From Streptomyces sp. NBC_01754 (lineage in GTDB: Bacteria > Actinomycetota > Actinomycetes > Streptomycetales > Streptomycetaceae), in assembly GCF_035918015.1 (NCBI RefSeq), contig NZ_CP109132.1, positions 7,626,001 through 7,690,000 on the forward strand: DNA of 64,000 nucleotides, written 5' to 3'. The position numbers and the translations under genes are program-made. Below, one piece after another: positions 12,401 through 22,496 of the stretch (position 1 is its first letter; every line of letters starts with the position of its first letter). The notes beneath the pieces were generated by a model that was given only the letters and a program-made list of their open reading frames with translations, was not told the DNA's origin and did not search any database.

Positions 12401-15400
12401 GTTCCAGGGCGTGCAGGCGGCCTGGCGCGACGAGTCCGGTGTGTACGCGGACATTGCGTTCTCCGAGTCGGTCGACGGCTTCGGTATCCATCCGGCGCTG
12501 CTGGATGCGGCGTTGCATCCGTCGGGTCTGCTGAACGGCGACGGTGAGGGTGGGGGTTCCGGGCCGCGGTTGCCGTTCGCGTGGTCGGGTGTGGAGCTGT
12601 TCGCCGTCGGTGCGACAGCGTTGCGGGTGGCGATCCGCCCTGCGGGTGAGGGTGTCAGTGTGCAGGCTGCGGACGGCGCCGGCCTGCCTGTCGCGGTGGT
12701 GCGTTCGCTGGTCTTGCGCGAGCAGCTGCCCGGCACCGTCACGGCCGGTGACGCGTTGTTCACGGTCGACTGGACTGAGCTGCCCGTAACCGCTCCGGTC
12801 GAGCCGGCGGAGTTCTCCATGCTGGTGGCCGGTGACGGTCCGGTGGAGCAGGTGCTCGGCGGGGTTCTGCGTGGGGTGCAGGAGTGGCTGGCGGACGAGG
12901 AGTCCTTCGGGTCGCGGTTGGCGGTGGTGACCCGGGGTGCGGTTCCGGCCGGTCCGGGTGAGGTTGTGGACGCCGTGGGTGCGGCGGTGTGGGGTCTGGT
13001 GCGATCGGCGCAGTCGGAGCACCCGGACCGGATCGTGCTGGTGGACGCCGACCCGGGTTCCGAAGATGTGGACCTGTTGTTGGTGACCGGTCTTGAGCCG
13101 CAGGTGGCGATCCGCGATGGCGTTGTGCTGGTGCCTCGGCTGGTTCGTGCCGGGTCCGGCGGTGGATTGGTGCTGCCGGCCCAGAACTGGCGCCTGCTGC
13201 CGGGCACGGACGGGACGCTGGAGTCCGCGCACATCGCGACGGCCGACACACTGCCGCTGGAAGCCGGTCAGGTGCGGGTCGCGGTGCGCGCGGCGGGTGT
13301 GAACTTCCGTGATGTGCTGATCGGTCTGGGCATGTATCCGGAACCGGGCGTGATGGGCTCCGAAGCTGCCGGTGTCGTGCTGGAAACCGGTCCGGGAGTG
13401 GAAGACCTTCAGGCTGGTGACCGGGTCTTCGGGTTCTTCAACGGTGCGTTCGCCTCCGAAGCGGTGACCGGCCGGGAACTCCTCGTGAAGGTCCCGGCAG
13501 GATGGTCATGGGCCCAGGCCGCCTCCGTGCCCCTCGTCTTCGCGACAGCCTGGTACGGACTGCGCGACCTGGCCGGCGTGACGGCTGGTGAATCGGTACT
13601 GGTCCACGCCGCGGCCGGCGGCGTCGGAATGGCCGCCGTGCAACTGGCACAGCACTGGGGCCTGGAGGTCTACGCCACCGCCAGCCCCGGCAAATGGCCC
13701 ACCGTCACCGCCAACGGAGTCGACCCCACCCACATCGCCTCCTCCCGAGACCTCGCCTTCGAAGAACAATTCCGGACGGCGACCGGCGGCCGGGGTGTGG
13801 ATGTCGTACTGAACTCCCTGGCCGGAGAATTCCTCGACGCCTCCCTGCGCCTTCTGGCACCAGACGGCAGATTCATCGAAATGGGCAAGACCGACCTACG
13901 CACCGGCCTCCAGGTGCCCTACCACCCCTTCGACCTCTCCGACGCCGGCCCGGCACGGATGGGCCAGATCCTGGCCGAAGTGGTAGCACTGTTCGAACAA
14001 GACGTACTGAAACCACTGCCCCTGACCGTCTGGGACGCACGCGAAGCCGTCCCGGCATGGCGGTACATGGCCCAGGCCAGACACGTGGGCAAGAACGTAC
14101 TGTCCGTCCCGGCCCGCCCCGACCAGAACGGCACCGTACTGATCACCGGCGGCACCGGAACCCTCGGCAGCCTGCTCGCCCGACACCTCGTGACCGAGCA
14201 CGGAACACGGCACCTCCTCCTGCTCTCCCGCCAGGGCCCTGACGCCCCCGGCGCAGCGGAGCTCGTGGACACACTGCGGGAAGCCGGGGCTACGGCGGAC
14301 ATCGTGGCCTGCGACGCCGCAGATCGCGACGCCCTCGCGACAGTACTCACGCAGATATCCGACGACGCCCCGCTCACCGGTGTCGTCCACGCCGCCGGTG
14401 TTCTCGACGACGGCATATTCACCGCGTTGACCGAGGAGCGTCTGAACACAGTCCTCCGGGCGAAAGCGACCGCCGCGGCCAACCTCGACGAACTGACCCG
14501 GGACATGGACCTGAGCATGTTCGTGCTCTACTCCTCGGCATCAGCCACCTTCGGCACCCCCGGCCAGGCCAACTACTCCGCCGCCAACGCCTTCCTCGAC
14601 GCCCTGGCCACCCGCCGACGCGCACAAGGCCTGCCAGGCCTGTCCCTCGCCTGGGGCATGTGGGCCCAGACCAGCACCATGACCAGCACACTCGCCCAGA
14701 CCGACCGCGCCAGGGCAGCCAGCGCGGGTGCAATGCTGTCCACCGAACAAGGCCTCGCCCTGTTCGACACAGCCCTGACACATCCGACAGCACACCTGCT
14801 GCCGATCAACCTCGACCTGACCGCACTACGGGCGACCGACGCCGAGATCCCCCCGCTGGTGCGCGGGCTCCTTCACCGTCCCGTGCGGCGCGCCGTCGGC
14901 ACAACGGTTCAGGCGGGGCCGTCGCTCGCGGACCGGCTCGCCGGGATGCCCGGCCCCCAGCAGGACTCGGTCCTGCTCGACCTGGTGGTCGCGTCCTCGG
15001 CCGTCGTCCTCGGGCACGCCTCGCCCGACGCGATCGGACCGGACCGGCCGTTCAAGGATCTCGGGTTCGACTCACTCACCGCGGTCGAACTACGCAACCG
15101 ACTCAACGCCGCCACCGGGTTGCGACTTCCGGCCACTCTCGTCTTCGACCACCCCACGCTGACCGCGCTGGCCAAGCACCTGCGGGACGAGCTCGTTCCG
15201 CCGGACAAGACGGCGGCCGAGACGCTGCTGGACGAGTTGGCGCGGATGGAGGTCGAACTCACCGAGCTGACGGCAGGGGAGACAGAACTCACGGCTGGCG
15301 AACGCGCGATGGTCCGTTCCCGGCTGGAGGTCATGCTCGAGCGGGTCCGGGGCGGGGACCGGCGGCCGGCCGGGTCCGACGACCGGGACCTGGCAACTGC

Positions 15401-15449
15401 CACGGCCGATACCATCTTCGCGCTGATCGACGAGGAGCTCGAGGGCTGA
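468..15449 (+). CDS. Type I modular polyketide synthase, three modules, no thioesterase
   Basis: This 4993-aa protein has an N-terminal coiled-coil docking helix (residues 1-30). Module 1 is KS (from ~37), AT (~547), KR (~1152), ACP (~1462). Module 2 is KS (~1526), AT (~2031), KR (~2602), ACP (~2908). Module 3 is KS (~2972), AT (~3474), DH (~3853), ER (~4245), KR (~4556), ACP (~4865). A C-terminal docking segment follows (~4908-4993). All KSs keep DTACSSS, and the His motifs EAHGTGT and SNIGH. All ATs carry GHSLGE and HAFH, the malonyl-CoA signature. KR1 and KR2 have the A-type Trp and Gln three residues before the catalytic Tyr. KR3 has LDD and is B1-like. DH keeps [10 protein letters not shown], and ER has the NADPH motif AAAGGVG. 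Predicted output is two hydroxyls and one saturated ethylene. Start: ATG 468 has GAGGAG 6 nt upstream; an in-frame ATG at 441 has a weaker site. Confidence 0.95.
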   Translation: MAAASTEDYVKALRTSLKEAERLRAENRELTAAAREPIAIVSMACRYPGGVRSPEELWELVSAGTDAITPFPTDRGWHLDATGAALGPADEAASGGFLDGAGRFDPGFFDISPREALAMDPQQRLLLETSWEAFERAGILPPRLKGSRTGVFVGAAPSGYGIGLQPTDAGQAYAMAGGATSVLSGRVSYVFGLVGPAVTVDTACSSSLVAMHLASQALRAGECSLALAGGVTVIAAPDVFGAFSVEQGLAADGRCKSFAAAADGTGWSEGVGLVLLERLSDARRNGHRVLAVLRGSAINQDGASNGLTAPNGPSQQRVIHQALTNARLTTADVDAVEAHGTGTRLGDPIEAQALLATYGQDRDDAEPLWLGSVKSNIGHTQSAAGVAGVIKMVMAMQRGALPTTLHVDAPSPQVDWSTGAVRLLTEARPWPEVDRPRRAGVSSFGISGTNAHVIVEQAPGTAEEKPATGPTALRPESVPWVVSAKSEDALRAQTERLRSFVAERPELDPVDVGWSLATTRAALEHRAVVTGDATLASGTVAKGRTAFLFTGQGSQRARMGLGLYEAFPVFAEAFDAVCARLDVRLERPLREVLADGVGLDRTMWAQAGLFALEVALFRLVESWGVVPDVLLGHSLGEIVAAHVSGILSLDDACTLVAERGRLMQALPAGGGMLAVQATEADVADSGLDIAAVNGPQSVVLSGDIQSIERYAAQCAEQGRRVNVLTVSHAFHSVLMEPMLDEFATVLAGLTYNPAHIPIVSNLTGGVAEPGLMQQPGYWLRQVRQAVRFAEGVTTLETMDVTRYLELGPDGVLSAMAQDTAADAVFTPLLGKDRDESDAALTGIGRLWTSGAEVDWPKLFAGWGGQVVDLPTYAFQRERYWPQDVTHAVSGNTVDAAFWDAVEREDLEQLAGLETALPALSAWWRQRRKHSTLDSWRYRITWKPLSDLPAGAALDGTWLVVTTGPADAFSDPIRAAGATVIELPVDEEDIDHDRLAGRIRDTLDGARPTGVLSLTGLADSALPGTVLPSGVALTVALVKAMSTLDITAPLWTVTSGAVSVGRSDRLEHPGQAQMWGLGRVVGLELPALWGGLVDVPGTVDDAAATRLIAVLASGAEDQVAVRGSGVYARRLVRAGAAAGPGAGGPPGEWRGHGTVLVTGGTGALGTEVARWLARSGVEHLILLSRRGPDAPGADELVAELAELGATAAVLAGDVADREFVQRALQRVPDGSTLSGVVHAAGAGDVTPLDTAGVDDFASVVAAKVGGAMCLDEVLEDTPLDFFVLFSSIAGVWGSGSQSAYAAANAFLDALAVNRRARGATATAVSWGAWAAGMAGGPEMAALLRRRGLRVMAPELAVAALGQALQADDTCVTVADVEWTTFVPAFTSGRARPLIDDIPEARPILEAAAPAEPGDASPLARTLAARPETEQHRFLLDLVRRQIATVLGYRGQTDIAADAPFKNLGFDSLTAVELRNLLTAETGLRLPSGLVFDYPTPQALAAHLRTELLGRRPSGTAPAAPTAATGDEPVAIVAMSCRYPGRVASPEDLWRLVADGEDAMTDLPTDRGWPPADPSGAASWAGGFVARATDFDNDLFAVSPREAFAMDPQQRLLLEASWEVFERAGIAPRATHGSRTGVFIGTSGQDYVGVLTSGEQDTEGHRGTGNSASVLSGRIAYTFGLEGPAVTVDTACSSSLVALHLAAQALRRGECDLALAGGATVMATPTAFAEFSRHLGLAADGRCKSFAAAADGTGWAEGVGVLLVERLSDAQRNGHQILAVVRGSAVNQDGASNGLTAPNGPSQQRVIREALANARLTTADVDAVEAHGTGTRLGDPIEAHALLATYGQDRGEGEPLWLGSIKSNIGHAQAAAGVAGVIKMVMAMRRGVLPATLHVDEPSPQVDWSAGAVQLLTGAREWPEADRPRRAAVSSFGMSGTNAHVILEQPPAAEPVPIAATQQAPVLVPWVVSAKSEAALRAQVERLRSFVAEQPELDAVDVGWSLATTRAALEHRAVVTGDAVVATGAAGDGRLAFLFTGQGSQRAGMGLGLYEAFPVFAEAFDAVCARLDMRLERPLREVLTDGVDLDRTMWAQAGLFALEVALFRLVESRGVVPDVLLGHSLGEIVAAHVAGVLDLDDACTLVAERGRLMQALPSGGGMLAVQATEADVADSGLDIAAVNGPRSVVLSGDIEAIERYAAECASRGRRVNVLTVSHAFHSVLMEPMLDEFASVLAGLTFNPAHIPVVSNLTGAVAEPGLMQQPDYWLRQVRQAVRFADGVTTLEAMGVTAYLELGPDGVLSAMAQDTAGDAVFAPILRKDRDETDTALSAISRLWTSGVGVDWPTVFTGWGGRTIPLPTYAFQRQRFWPELPAGTATDGMADSAFWDAVEREDLEELAGLESALPALSEWRRRHQERSTLDSWRYQITWKPLTDLPLASLSGTWVVVGPEDADISTALSIAGATVVNVPVDEVAQLPGVAGVVLLASGWADTLTAVQALGEVSAPLWVLTRGAVSVGRSDRLESPDLAAVWGLGRVAALEIPQRWGGLIDLPTALDARAGARLASILTGGGGEDQVAVRGSGVYGRRLAHAVPAAVTGTGWQPSGTVLITGGTGALGAQVARWLAGRGAPHLVLTSRRGVAPDVLVKELSELGTQVSVVACDVTDRNALAGVIAGVPAEWPLTGVVHAAGLDDPERLEQTTPEAFAEVLRAKVDGTLYLDELTRELPLDLFVVFSSIAATWGSGSQGAYAAGNAFLDAWVQHRRDRGLRGTSVAWGPWAGAGMAAHGEAEQMLRRRGLLPMDPTLAIQALAASVDGNEPCVTVADMDWSRFTPAFTSVRPSALLSDLPEAAGALDATPGSGTEPELRQQLMGVTATERRQMVLDLVRAQAAQVLGHAGAEAIEPGRAFRDLGFDSLMAVELRNLLATHTGLSLPATLVFDYPSPGVLGDFLLEQLVGDAQQGSAVPVHVAGAVSDEPIAIVGMACRYPGGVTSPEQLWDLVEGAVDGITPFPTNRGWPVQELSGAPTQGGFVADADEFDAALFGISPREALAMDPQQRLLLETAWETFESAGMDPRSLRGEHVGVFAGASSSGYGTGVVGAEGHLLTGTSNSVISGRIAYVFGLEGPAVTVDTACSSSLVALHLAAQALRTGECELAFAGGVTVMVSPGAFAEFDRQDGLAANGRCKSFAAAADGTGWAEGVGLLLVERLSDARRNGHRILGVVRGSAVNQDGASNGLTAPNGPSQQRVIRQALANAHLTTADVDVVEAHGTGTRLGDPIEAQALLATYGQDRGEGGEPLWLGSIKSNIGHAQAAAGIAGVIKMVMAMQHGAIPATLHVDEPSPQVDWSAGAVELLTESRQWPEVDRPRRAAVSSFGISGTNAHVILEQAPESEPVRDSAQTHAPGLVPWPVSAKSETALRAQVERLRSFVAERPELDAVDVGWSLATTRAGLEHRVVLAGGDVLATGTAGEGRLAVLFTGQGSQRPGMGLGLYETFPVFAEAFDAVCARLDVRLERPLREVLTDGVDLDRTMWAQAGLFALEVALYRLAEAWGVTPDVLLGHSLGEIVAAHVSGILPLDDACTLVAERGRLMQALPAGGGMLAVQATETDVADSGLDIAAVNGPQSVVLSGDLDAIEQYAAQCAERGRRFNVLTVSHAFHSVLMEPMLDEFASVLAGLTFNPARIPIVSNLTGVVAEPGLMQQPDYWLRQVRQAVRFADGVTTLEAMGVTAYLELGPDGVLSGMAQDTAGDAVFAPILRKDRDETDTALTAISRLWSAGVGVDWSKMFVGWGGRVVDLPTYPFQRQRFWPQSQLGGISKSGAAHALLETAVSLAGGDGVVLTGRLSVGAQAWLADHVVLGRVVVPGTALVEMVLRAGQEVGCGLVRELVLQAPLVLAESGGTQVQVRVEGPDESGDRPVHIHARMDGTDEWVLHASGQLAVSEAESADFDLSVWPPQGADPLDVDGFYDVLTAAGFGYGPVFQGVQAAWRDESGVYADIAFSESVDGFGIHPALLDAALHPSGLLNGDGEGGGSGPRLPFAWSGVELFAVGATALRVAIRPAGEGVSVQAADGAGLPVAVVRSLVLREQLPGTVTAGDALFTVDWTELPVTAPVEPAEFSMLVAGDGPVEQVLGGVLRGVQEWLADEESFGSRLAVVTRGAVPAGPGEVVDAVGAAVWGLVRSAQSEHPDRIVLVDADPGSEDVDLLLVTGLEPQVAIRDGVVLVPRLVRAGSGGGLVLPAQNWRLLPGTDGTLESAHIATADTLPLEAGQVRVAVRAAGVNFRDVLIGLGMYPEPGVMGSEAAGVVLETGPGVEDLQAGDRVFGFFNGAFASEAVTGRELLVKVPAGWSWAQAASVPLVFATAWYGLRDLAGVTAGESVLVHAAAGGVGMAAVQLAQHWGLEVYATASPGKWPTVTANGVDPTHIASSRDLAFEEQFRTATGGRGVDVVLNSLAGEFLDASLRLLAPDGRFIEMGKTDLRTGLQVPYHPFDLSDAGPARMGQILAEVVALFEQDVLKPLPLTVWDAREAVPAWRYMAQARHVGKNVLSVPARPDQNGTVLITGGTGTLGSLLARHLVTEHGTRHLLLLSRQGPDAPGAAELVDTLREAGATADIVACDAADRDALATVLTQISDDAPLTGVVHAAGVLDDGIFTALTEERLNTVLRAKATAAANLDELTRDMDLSMFVLYSSASATFGTPGQANYSAANAFLDALATRRRAQGLPGLSLAWGMWAQTSTMTSTLAQTDRARAASAGAMLSTEQGLALFDTALTHPTAHLLPINLDLTALRATDAEIPPLVRGLLHRPVRRAVGTTVQAGPSLADRLAGMPGPQQDSVLLDLVVASSAVVLGHASPDAIGPDRPFKDLGFDSLTAVELRNRLNAATGLRLPATLVFDHPTLTALAKHLRDELVPPDKTAAETLLDELARMEVELTELTAGETELTAGERAMVRSRLEVMLERVRGGDRRPAGSDDRDLATATADTIFALIDEELEG

Positions 15450-15458
15450 GAGATCCGG

Positions 15459-15527
15459 GCCTCCGGACCGCCGGCACCCACCCGGTGGGGCCCTCCGGTC
15501 CGGAGGCGCCGAGCTCCGGACCGGAGC
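15459..15527 (+). terminator. Inverted repeats after the PKS gene
   Basis: A perfect 12-bp inverted repeat (GCCTCCGGACCG at 15459-15470, CGGTCCGGAGGC at 15496-15507) begins 9 nt after the PKS stop. A second near-palindrome, GCTCCGGACCGGAGC, follows at 15513-15527. There is no T tract, which is common for Streptomyces terminators. It probably ends the PKS transcript. Confidence 0.6.
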
Positions 15528-15566
15528 AACACCAACGGCGAACCAAGTCAACCCGCGACACACTTA

Positions 15567-15598
15567 TAGGGGTTACCCGATTGCGGTAGGGGTTGCCC
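15567..15598. promoter_or_regulatory. Direct repeat TAGGGGTTRCCC upstream of the type II thioesterase
   Basis: TAGGGGTTACCC (15567-15578) and TAGGGGTTGCCC (15587-15598) start 20 bp apart, about two helical turns. The core TAGG resembles the half-site bound by GerE/LuxR-type HTH proteins. A LAL regulator is encoded two genes downstream, so it is the obvious candidate ligand. Binding is inferred only. Confidence 0.4.
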
Positions 15599-15715
15599 CC
15601 TGCGCCCCCGCCTCTGAAGATCGCCTTCGAACGATCATTTTAAGACTCGAGCATGAGTACGATGTCGTGAACGCGGCCTGACCCGGCAGCGCTTGGACTA
15701 CAAGGGGGTCGGTGG

Positions 15716-16504
15716 ATGACGACTGTGCAGGACGACATCAGTTTGTGGATTCGCCGGTACCACCCGGCGCCGGACAGCGCCATCAGGCTGCTGTGCCTAC
15801 CGCACGCCGGAGGCTCCGCCAGCTTCTATTTCCCGGTCTCCCGGTCGCTCTCACCGGCCGTCGAGGTCCTGGCCGTGCAGTACCCAGGCCGCCAGGACCG
15901 CCGTTCGGAACCGAACATCGACGATCTGCCCACCCTCGCACGGGGCATTCTGGACGCACTCGACGGGTGGCTGGACAAGCCGCTCGCGCTGTTCGGGCAC
16001 AGCATGGGCGCGACGGTCGGTTTCGAGGTGGCGCGCATGCTCGAGCAGGAGCGGGGCGTGGTGCCGGCCCGGCTGTTCGCCTCCGGACGGCGGGCTCCGT
16101 CGATGCCGCGGGACGAGCGGCTCCACCTGGAGTCCGACGAGGGGTTCATCAGGGAGCTGCGACGCCTGAACGGCACCGCCGGCAACATCCTCGGCGACGA
16201 GGAGATGCTGCGCATGATCCTGCCGGCGACCCGCTCCGACTACCGGGCGGCGGAGACCTACCGTTACGTGCCCGGCCCTCCACTGAGCTGCCCGGTCACC
16301 GCTTTCGTGGGCGACGACGACCCGAAGGTCACGATCGCGGAGGCGCGGGCCTGGCAGGAGCACACCACCGCCGAGTTCGACTTCCACGTGTTCGACGGTG
16401 GGCACTTCTATCTCACGACGCATCAGACTCAGCTGCTGAAAATCATGGCGGACCAGATGCGGTCCGTGTCGTATCCGGGTGACCCGGCGCGAACCGGCCC
16501 GTGA
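15716..16504 (+). CDS. Type II thioesterase (proofreading)
   Basis: This 262-aa alpha/beta hydrolase is the usual length for type II thioesterases. It shows the nucleophile elbow GHSMGA (Ser near residue 94), the acid loop GDDDP (~200) and the catalytic His in GGHFYL (~229). LPHAGGSA near the N-terminus is also typical. These enzymes hydrolyse aberrant or stalled acyl groups from PKS or NRPS carrier proteins. Its position 266 bp after the trimodular PKS suggests it edits that line. It is not the chain-releasing thioesterase of the PKS, because it is a free-standing type II enzyme. Start: ATG 15716 has AAGGGGG about 9 nt upstream. Confidence 0.93.
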   Translation: MTTVQDDISLWIRRYHPAPDSAIRLLCLPHAGGSASFYFPVSRSLSPAVEVLAVQYPGRQDRRSEPNIDDLPTLARGILDALDGWLDKPLALFGHSMGATVGFEVARMLEQERGVVPARLFASGRRAPSMPRDERLHLESDEGFIRELRRLNGTAGNILGDEEMLRMILPATRSDYRAAETYRYVPGPPLSCPVTAFVGDDDPKVTIAEARAWQEHTTAEFDFHVFDGGHFYLTTHQTQLLKIMADQMRSVSYPGDPARTGP

Positions 16505-16784
16505 CAGGCCGGCCGTTCTGCCCGGGAACCGCCCGTGCGGAAACCTGCGGGAAATCCCGGACGGTGCTTTGCGTTACCTTGAGTTCATTGCGTGGCGCCA
16601 CACCACGATGACAGAATTCTGACAGTGCCCGGACATATCGACGAGGGCCCGACTCTGCGCGGATAAGCACCTCGTACGCTGCAGGTTTGCAGTATCCAGT
16701 CACTGTCATTGTGCGGGTCCCCACCACAATACCGTGGGCGCGGAGGGAGGAGGGACGTCCGCCAGCTCACGGGGGAGTGTGTCT

Positions 16785-19568
16785 ATGGTCCGGGTCGAGT
16801 GGGATGCCGAACTGGCGGTGCTACGCGCGTCGCTGGCCGCGTGCGTCGCCGGCACCGGAGGGGCGGTGGTCATCCGCGGCCCGGTCGGGGTCGGCAAGAC
16901 CGAGCTCCTGCGCAGTCTGGCGCGCGAGGCGGCCGCAGCCGGGGTCGCCTACGTCGGCGCCACGGGGTCCCACGCCGAACAGGCCATCCCGATGGGCGCG
17001 ATGACGCAGATCTTCGCCGGGTTGAATCTTCCGGACGAGGAGGCCGGGCGGGTCCAACGGCTGCTGGAGGCCGGCGCGCTCACCTCGATCCTGCACGACA
17101 GCGGCGACGAGTCGATAGCACAGGTCGTCGTGCCGGTCCTGCACGGTCTGACGAGCATCATGCTGGCCGTGGCCGAACGGGCGCCCCTGCTGATCGGGGT
17201 CGACGACGCGCACTTCGTCGACGCGGCCTCGTTGCAGTGTCTGCGATACCTCGTGCGCCGTATCGACCGCGCACGCGTCCTGGTCGTGTTCAACGACACC
17301 ACGACGGTCCGGCCGACGTGGCCGATGATCTGGGCCGAGCTGCTCAGCCAGCCGCACCGCCAGCTGATCCGCCTCAACATGCTGTCACCGGTGGGTGTCG
17401 CCGCGGTGCTGCGGGCCGAGGCCATCGACCTCGAGGACAACACCCCGGCGACGCTGTACGAGGCGACCGGCGGCAGCCCGCTGCTGCTCATGGCGCTCAT
17501 CGAGGAGATCCGGGTGGCGCAGGCGCGCCGACGGGCCGGCCATCCCGAGATGTCGATCCCGGGCCCCGGGCACGCCTTCGGGCAGGCCGTGCTGAACTGC
17601 CTGGTGCGCAGCGATCCCAGCCTTCTGCCACTGGTACGCGCCGTCGCCGTGCTGGACGAGGCCATGCCCGTCGCCTTCCTGGCCGAACTGCTGGACTGGA
17701 CGACCTCCGCCGCCGCCTGGGCCGTCGACGCGGCCACCGAGGCGGGCTTGGTCACGAACGGTCGCCTACGCCACCGGCGGTCCCGCGAGGTGGTGCTGGA
17801 CCTCATGGGCCCGCAGGAGCGCGCCGCGTTGCACGCCCGGGTCGCCGAGCTGCTGGACCGTGCCGGTGCCACGCCGGTGCGTGTCGCACGGCACTGGGTC
17901 GCGGCGCGTCGGCCCATGCCGCCGGGGTCGGTGCCGGTCCTGCTGAAGGCAGCCGAGCAGGCGCTGGCGGAGAACGACACCGGCCTCGCCCTCGACTGCC
18001 TGCGGCTGGCCGACCGCGAGAACGCCGACCCGGGTTCACGCGTCGGCATCGAGGGCCTGCTGGTGCGCGCGAAGTGGCGGCTCGACCCTGTCTTCGCGGC
18101 ACGCCACGTGGACAGTCTCCTGGACGCCTCCCGGGCCGGGAAGCTCTCCGGCGAGGATTCCCTCGCGCTGGTGGCACCCCTGGAGTGGTACGGACGGCCG
18201 GCCGAGGCCGAAGCGGTGTTGGCCCAGGTCGAGGCTTCGGCCGGGGCCGAGGGGCACCATCTTGCGGTGCCCCTCCACAACGCCCGTATGGCGCTGGCGT
18301 ATTGGTACCCGGGCGTGGTCGAGCCGGTGAAGGACGGGTCGGTCGCGTCGTCGGCGCGGCCCGCCACCACGGCCAACATGAAGACGCTGGCGGCTGGCAT
18401 CGTCCAGACCGTCTACACGTGCGGATACACCGACGAGGCCGTGGCCGACGCCAAGACGCTGCTGCAGAGCTGCCGCCTGGAAGACCACACCCTCTATCCC
18501 ATCCTGATCGCCCTCGAGACGCTGATCTTCGCGGACTGCCTGGATGCCGCGGCGTCCTGGTGCGACCGCCTGCTCGGCGAGGCGCGGCGGCGGTCGGCGC
18601 CCACCTGGCTGGCCGTACTCTTCGGGCTGCGGGCGATGGTGAGCCACCGTCAGGGCGAGCTGACCGAGGCCGAACGGCATGCCCGCGCGGGTCTTCTGCA
18701 GATCCCGCCCAGGGGACTGGGTGTGCTCATCGGGATCCCGCTGTCCGTCCTGATCATGACCGCCACCCGGGCGGGCGAGAACGAACAGGCGCTCAGCCAT
18801 CTGAACATGGCAGTGCCGGACGCCATGTTCCAGACCACGATCGGGCTGCACTACCGGCGCGCCCGCGGCCACTACTACCTCACGTGCGGCAGCCACGAGG
18901 CCGCGATCGAGGACTTCGAGGCCTGCGGCGACCTGATGCGTCGCTGGGGCCCGGACCTTCCGGGCCTGGTGCCGTGGCGCACCGACCTCGCCGAGGCCCG
19001 GTTGGCGGGCGGGTTCTCCGCGGGCACCCTGGCCGCCGACCAGATCGACCGGCTCGGCACCCAGAACGCCCGTACCCGGGGCATCACCCTGCGGGTGCTG
19101 GCCGCCTCCAGCGAGCTGAGCAGCCGGCCGCCGGTCCTGCGGGAGGCGGTCGAGCTGCTGCAGGCCAGCGGGGACCAACTGGAACTGGCCGACGCTCTGG
19201 CCGAACTGAGCAACGCCCAGCACGCCCTTGGCGAGTTCAGCCGCGCCCGGGTCATCGGCCGTCAGGCGAAGCAGCTCGCCAGCCAGGTCATGGTGACCGT
19301 GCCGGAGCAGTACCGCCCGCCCGCGGAGACGGCCCCCGCGGTCGCACCCGTCGCGGACGACCTGGCCATCTTCGAGCTCAGCGAAGCCGAGTGCCGGGTC
19401 GCCTCTCTCGCGGCCCAGGGCTGCACCAACCGGCAGATCGCCCGGAAGCTGTTCATCACGGTCAGCACCGTCGAGCAGCATCTGACCCGGGTCTACCGCA
19501 AGCTGCAGATCAACAGCCGCTCGGACCTGCCGACCAGTCTGCTGTCCTGGGTGGGCGATCCGACCTGA
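16785..19568 (+). CDS. LAL-family (large ATP-binding LuxR) transcriptional regulator
   Basis: This protein of 927 aa has a P-loop GPVGVGKTE near residue 32, an AAA-type ATPase region, a long helical TPR-like middle, and a C-terminal LuxR/GerE helix-turn-helix (about 863-922, with RQIARKLFITVSTVEQHL). LAL proteins are pathway activators in many macrolide and polyene clusters (PikD is the known type case). It lies between the thioesterase and the P450, so control of the PKS cluster is likely. ATG 16785 has GGGGGAG about 8 nt upstream. An in-frame GTG at 16734 would add 17 residues and cannot be excluded. The 280-bp upstream gap contains a GTGGCGCCAC palindrome near 16593 and no TAGGGG box that I could see. 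Confidence 0.93.
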   Translation: MVRVEWDAELAVLRASLAACVAGTGGAVVIRGPVGVGKTELLRSLAREAAAAGVAYVGATGSHAEQAIPMGAMTQIFAGLNLPDEEAGRVQRLLEAGALTSILHDSGDESIAQVVVPVLHGLTSIMLAVAERAPLLIGVDDAHFVDAASLQCLRYLVRRIDRARVLVVFNDTTTVRPTWPMIWAELLSQPHRQLIRLNMLSPVGVAAVLRAEAIDLEDNTPATLYEATGGSPLLLMALIEEIRVAQARRRAGHPEMSIPGPGHAFGQAVLNCLVRSDPSLLPLVRAVAVLDEAMPVAFLAELLDWTTSAAAWAVDAATEAGLVTNGRLRHRRSREVVLDLMGPQERAALHARVAELLDRAGATPVRVARHWVAARRPMPPGSVPVLLKAAEQALAENDTGLALDCLRLADRENADPGSRVGIEGLLVRAKWRLDPVFAARHVDSLLDASRAGKLSGEDSLALVAPLEWYGRPAEAEAVLAQVEASAGAEGHHLAVPLHNARMALAYWYPGVVEPVKDGSVASSARPATTANMKTLAAGIVQTVYTCGYTDEAVADAKTLLQSCRLEDHTLYPILIALETLIFADCLDAAASWCDRLLGEARRRSAPTWLAVLFGLRAMVSHRQGELTEAERHARAGLLQIPPRGLGVLIGIPLSVLIMTATRAGENEQALSHLNMAVPDAMFQTTIGLHYRRARGHYYLTCGSHEAAIEDFEACGDLMRRWGPDLPGLVPWRTDLAEARLAGGFSAGTLAADQIDRLGTQNARTRGITLRVLAASSELSSRPPVLREAVELLQASGDQLELADALAELSNAQHALGEFSRARVIGRQAKQLASQVMVTVPEQYRPPAETAPAVAPVADDLAIFELSEAECRVASLAAQGCTNRQIARKLFITVSTVEQHLTRVYRKLQINSRSDLPTSLLSWVGDPT

Positions 19569-20123
19569 GGGAGCGGAAGCTGACGGCGTAGCGGAAGCAG
19601 GCCGGGCCTCACGACCACCCCCGCTGGTGTGCCCGCCGGTGAACGGCGGGGTGCGAAGCCCGGACCTGGACAACTGGCGGGATACGGCTGGTGCCCGGAT
19701 CCGAAAGGGTGCTGACGTGGACCAGGTGAGCTGGTGAAGACGACCGGTCACCGATGCCGGAGCCGAAGGGCAGGCCCGGACACGAAGACGGACACACGTT
19801 CGCGCCTGGATGGCGGCTCCCGGACACGCCCCCTCCGGTGACTTCCACGCGAACGCCGCCCGGCCGACGCCGGCCGCCCCCGCCCTGACACCGACCCGCC
19901 GGACACCTTCCAGACCACAACGACCACCGCCACGGTGCGCAACCACCCACGCCATCCACCTGGTCCACCGACCCCAACGATCCGAAACACCCGAAACGGC
20001 CACTCGGGAAGCCGGTGCTCCGGCGCTGGGCGGCCGGGTTAGGGGTGGCCGGTAGGGGGCGGTCGTCATTAGGCTCCCGACTCCGAGAAGGCCATAGCGA
20101 GGCCGGGTTAGGAGCTGGCGCCG
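19569..20123. other. 555-bp intergenic region between LAL regulator and P450
   Basis: No convincing gene is seen. CCCGCC-7-GGCGGG at 19632-19650 could be a weak terminator for the LAL gene. The left two thirds are C-rich with a short unrecognised ORF. Close to the P450 lie TTAGGGGT (20039-20046) and GTAGGGGG (20052-20059). The 12-mer GGCCGGGTTAGG occurs at 20032 and again at 20101, where it merges into the P450 ribosome-binding site. Confidence 0.5.
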
Positions 20124-21362
20124 ATGCTGCCGAGTGAAAGACAGCTGCGCGCGCAGCTGGCCTTCTTCAGCGACTTCATCCGGGTTCAGGCCGAAAAGGG
20201 CGACCCGTACGCCAAAGTGCTGGGCGTCCCGGAGAACCCGTATCCCCATTATGAGGAGATCCGAGCCCGAGGCCGCCTGTACCGGAGTTCTCTCGGCGCC
20301 TGGGTGACCACGGACCACAAACTCGCGAACGAGATCCTGCGGGACCGGCGCTTCGGGGTTCGGAAGGCCGACGGCGAGAAAATTCCGGAACTCATGAGCT
20401 TCGACAATTCGATGCTCGGCCTCGACCCGCCCGACCACACCCGGCTGCGCCGCATCGCGGCCCCGACCCTCAACCCGCGTACGGCCGAGGGCTGGCGGCC
20501 CCGCGCCGAGGAGATCTGCGACCGGCTGATCGACGGCATCCTCGCCGAGGACAAGCCGTTCAACCTGATGACCTCCTTCGCGCAGCGGCTGCCCATCGCC
20601 GTGATCGCCGACCTCGTCGGCATCCCGGAGCGCCATCACGGCGACTTCTACCGCATCAGCCGCCGGATGACCCCCCTGCTGGAGGGCGCGGTCACCTACG
20701 AGCAGACACAGAGCACCGAGGCCGCGATCAAGGAGATGACGGAGCTCTTCGTCGACGTCATCGCGCAGCGCAAGGCCGATCCGCAGGACGACATGATCAG
20801 CCGGCTGCTGCCGCTGGTCGACGAGGGAAGCCTGAGCATGGCCGAACTCGTACCGATGGTCACCTTCGTCCCACTGGCCGGCAGCGAGACCACCGTCAAC
20901 CTGGTCGGCAACGGGATCCTGGCGCTGCTGGCCCACCCGGAGCAGTGGCGACTGCTTGCCGAGCGGCCCGAACTCGCGGCCGGCGTGGCCGAGGAGACGC
21001 TGCGCTTCGACCCGCCCGTCCAGCAGTACCGGCGCATCGCCCACGAGCGGATCGAGATGGCCGGCCGGACGCTGCCCGTCGACGCCGAGCTGGCGATCAT
21101 CGCCGGCGGGGCCAACCGCGATCCGCAGGTCTTCTCCGACCCGGACACATTCGATATCACGCGACGCATCGGCGCCGACACCCTGGCATTCTCGGCGGGC
21201 ATCCATTACTGCATGGGAGCGTCGTTGGCTAAACTCGAGGCGGAAGTCGCATTCAAGGCGCTGGTCACGCGGATTCCGCGGCTGCGCCAGGCGGGTCCGA
21301 TTCGGCGCAGCGGCTCGTTCATCATCCGCGGCATGGTGGAATTCCCGGTGGCGGCCCACTGA
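20124..21362 (+). CDS. Cytochrome P450 monooxygenase
   Basis: This 412-aa soluble bacterial P450 carries all hallmarks: the I-helix oxygen-activation motif LAGSETT (~252), EETLR (ExxR, ~290) and the haem-binding loop FSAGIHYCMG (Cys near 363). It probably hydroxylates or epoxidises the polyketide after assembly, using ferredoxin and reductase partners encoded elsewhere, since none lie nearby. Start: ATG 20124 is preceded by AGGAG with 9-nt spacing. It stands alone between the LAL and SARP regulators with long gaps on both sides, so it has its own promoter. The exact substrate cannot be told from the sequence. Confidence 0.95.
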   Translation: MLPSERQLRAQLAFFSDFIRVQAEKGDPYAKVLGVPENPYPHYEEIRARGRLYRSSLGAWVTTDHKLANEILRDRRFGVRKADGEKIPELMSFDNSMLGLDPPDHTRLRRIAAPTLNPRTAEGWRPRAEEICDRLIDGILAEDKPFNLMTSFAQRLPIAVIADLVGIPERHHGDFYRISRRMTPLLEGAVTYEQTQSTEAAIKEMTELFVDVIAQRKADPQDDMISRLLPLVDEGSLSMAELVPMVTFVPLAGSETTVNLVGNGILALLAHPEQWRLLAERPELAAGVAEETLRFDPPVQQYRRIAHERIEMAGRTLPVDAELAIIAGGANRDPQVFSDPDTFDITRRIGADTLAFSAGIHYCMGASLAKLEAEVAFKALVTRIPRLRQAGPIRRSGSFIIRGMVEFPVAAH

Positions 21363-21442
21363 ACCCCGGTCCACCGGATGGTGATCGAGGCCGGCGGAGG
21401 CCGGTGCACAACGGACGAGAACACACCGACCTGACCAGGAAC

Positions 21443-21575
21443 TCCCTAGGCATAAGGGATAATTCACCCACCTTTGAGTGTCCCGGCACATGCGGTCACT
21501 CCGCCCGACGGCTTCCGCCGACAGAATGGACCGACACCCCTAGCGGTCCTGCGGAAAGCGATGGGCGACCCCTAG
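21443..21575. promoter_or_regulatory. Regulatory region upstream of the SARP gene
   Basis: The 355-bp gap between P450 and SARP (21363-21717) has no gene. It holds an interrupted palindrome TCCCT-7-AGGGA at 21443-21459 and two copies of ACCCCTAG, at 21536 and 21568. These are reverse complements of the TAGGGG core found upstream of the thioesterase, P450 and ABC exporter. This suggests the SARP is itself a target of the LAL regulator. Confidence 0.4.
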
Positions 21576-21717
21576 ACCGCAGGTACGGAAAGTGGGGTCG
21601 GCCGAAGGATATATGGGGCAATGACTGCTTGACGATGCTGTACGGTTCCGGCAAGCATGGGATTCGTCGATCATTCGTCGGCATACCACTGACACGATGG
21701 CCAGGCGGAGAGTCCTG

Positions 21718-22482
21718 ATGGAAATAACAATTCTCGGCCCGCTGACGGTGATCGGGAAGAGCCGTCTCCCGGTGGGCGGGACCAAGGTGCGCGCCATCCT
21801 CGCACTGCTGGCCCTCAACGTCGGCTCCGTCGTGTCCTGCCAGGATCTGGCCGACGAACTGTGGGACGACTGCCCGCCGCGCACGACCAAGAACACCCTG
21901 CAGGCCCACATCGCCCGGCTGCGCCGACTGCTCGAGGACGCCGGCCGTCCCGACGCGCTGCAGACGGTGAGCCAAGGCTACCTGCTGGACTTGAGCCCCC
22001 AGGCGATCGACGCGGAACGCTTCCACCGCCTCGCTTCCAGCGGCGCCCAGCGCGTCGCCGACCACCCGCAGGCCGCGGTCGAGCACCTCGAACAGGCGCT
22101 GCGCCTGTGGCGGGGGCCGGTCCTGCTCGACGCCGGTCCGGGCGCGCGCTGCCGGTCCGCGGCACTGTGGCTCAACGACAGCCGCGTCGCCGCGCACGAG
22201 AACCTCATGGCCGCCCGGCTGGCCCTCGGCGACGAACGCGCCGTCGCCTCCGAACTGGAGAGCCTGGCCGCCCAGCATCCGCTGCGCGAGGGGCTGCACG
22301 ACCTGCTCATGCTCGCGCTCTACCGGGCCGACCGGCAGGCCGACGCGATCGAGGTGTTCCACCGGCTGCGCCAACGCCTGCGCGACGACCTCGGACTGCA
22401 GCCCGGCCTGCAGGTCCAGCGCCGGTACCGCGCGATCCTCGACCAGGACCCGGCGCTCACCACGCCACTGCGCGCCGCGTAG
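21718..22482 (+). CDS. SARP-family transcriptional activator (small, DnrI type)
   Basis: This 254-aa protein has the OmpR-like winged-helix DNA-binding domain (residues 1-90, LAALLALN-type helices and YLLDL wing) followed by the bacterial transcriptional activation domain (about 95-250, with LRLWRGP and HPLREGLHDLLMLALYR). This is the classic short SARP layout of pathway-specific activators that bind direct heptamer repeats. ATG 21718 has GGCGGAGAG 5-7 nt upstream. An ATG at 21697 lies in frame but would place that Shine-Dalgarno sequence inside the gene. The metallophosphoesterase gene follows after 14 nt, so they are probably co-transcribed. Confidence 0.92.
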   Translation: MEITILGPLTVIGKSRLPVGGTKVRAILALLALNVGSVVSCQDLADELWDDCPPRTTKNTLQAHIARLRRLLEDAGRPDALQTVSQGYLLDLSPQAIDAERFHRLASSGAQRVADHPQAAVEHLEQALRLWRGPVLLDAGPGARCRSAALWLNDSRVAAHENLMAARLALGDERAVASELESLAAQHPLREGLHDLLMLALYRADRQADAIEVFHRLRQRLRDDLGLQPGLQVQRRYRAILDQDPALTTPLRAA

Positions 22483-22496
22483 CGGCTGAAGGAGTC

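Noticed and set aside
19810..20055. 81-codon ORF between LAL and P450
   Set aside because: It is Pro/Thr/Arg-rich, lacks a ribosome-binding site and overlaps the likely P450 promoter.
18036..21491. 1151-codon minus-strand ORF spanning the LAL and P450 genes
   Set aside because: It crosses two well-supported plus-strand genes and the gap between them. No motif or ribosome-binding site supports it.
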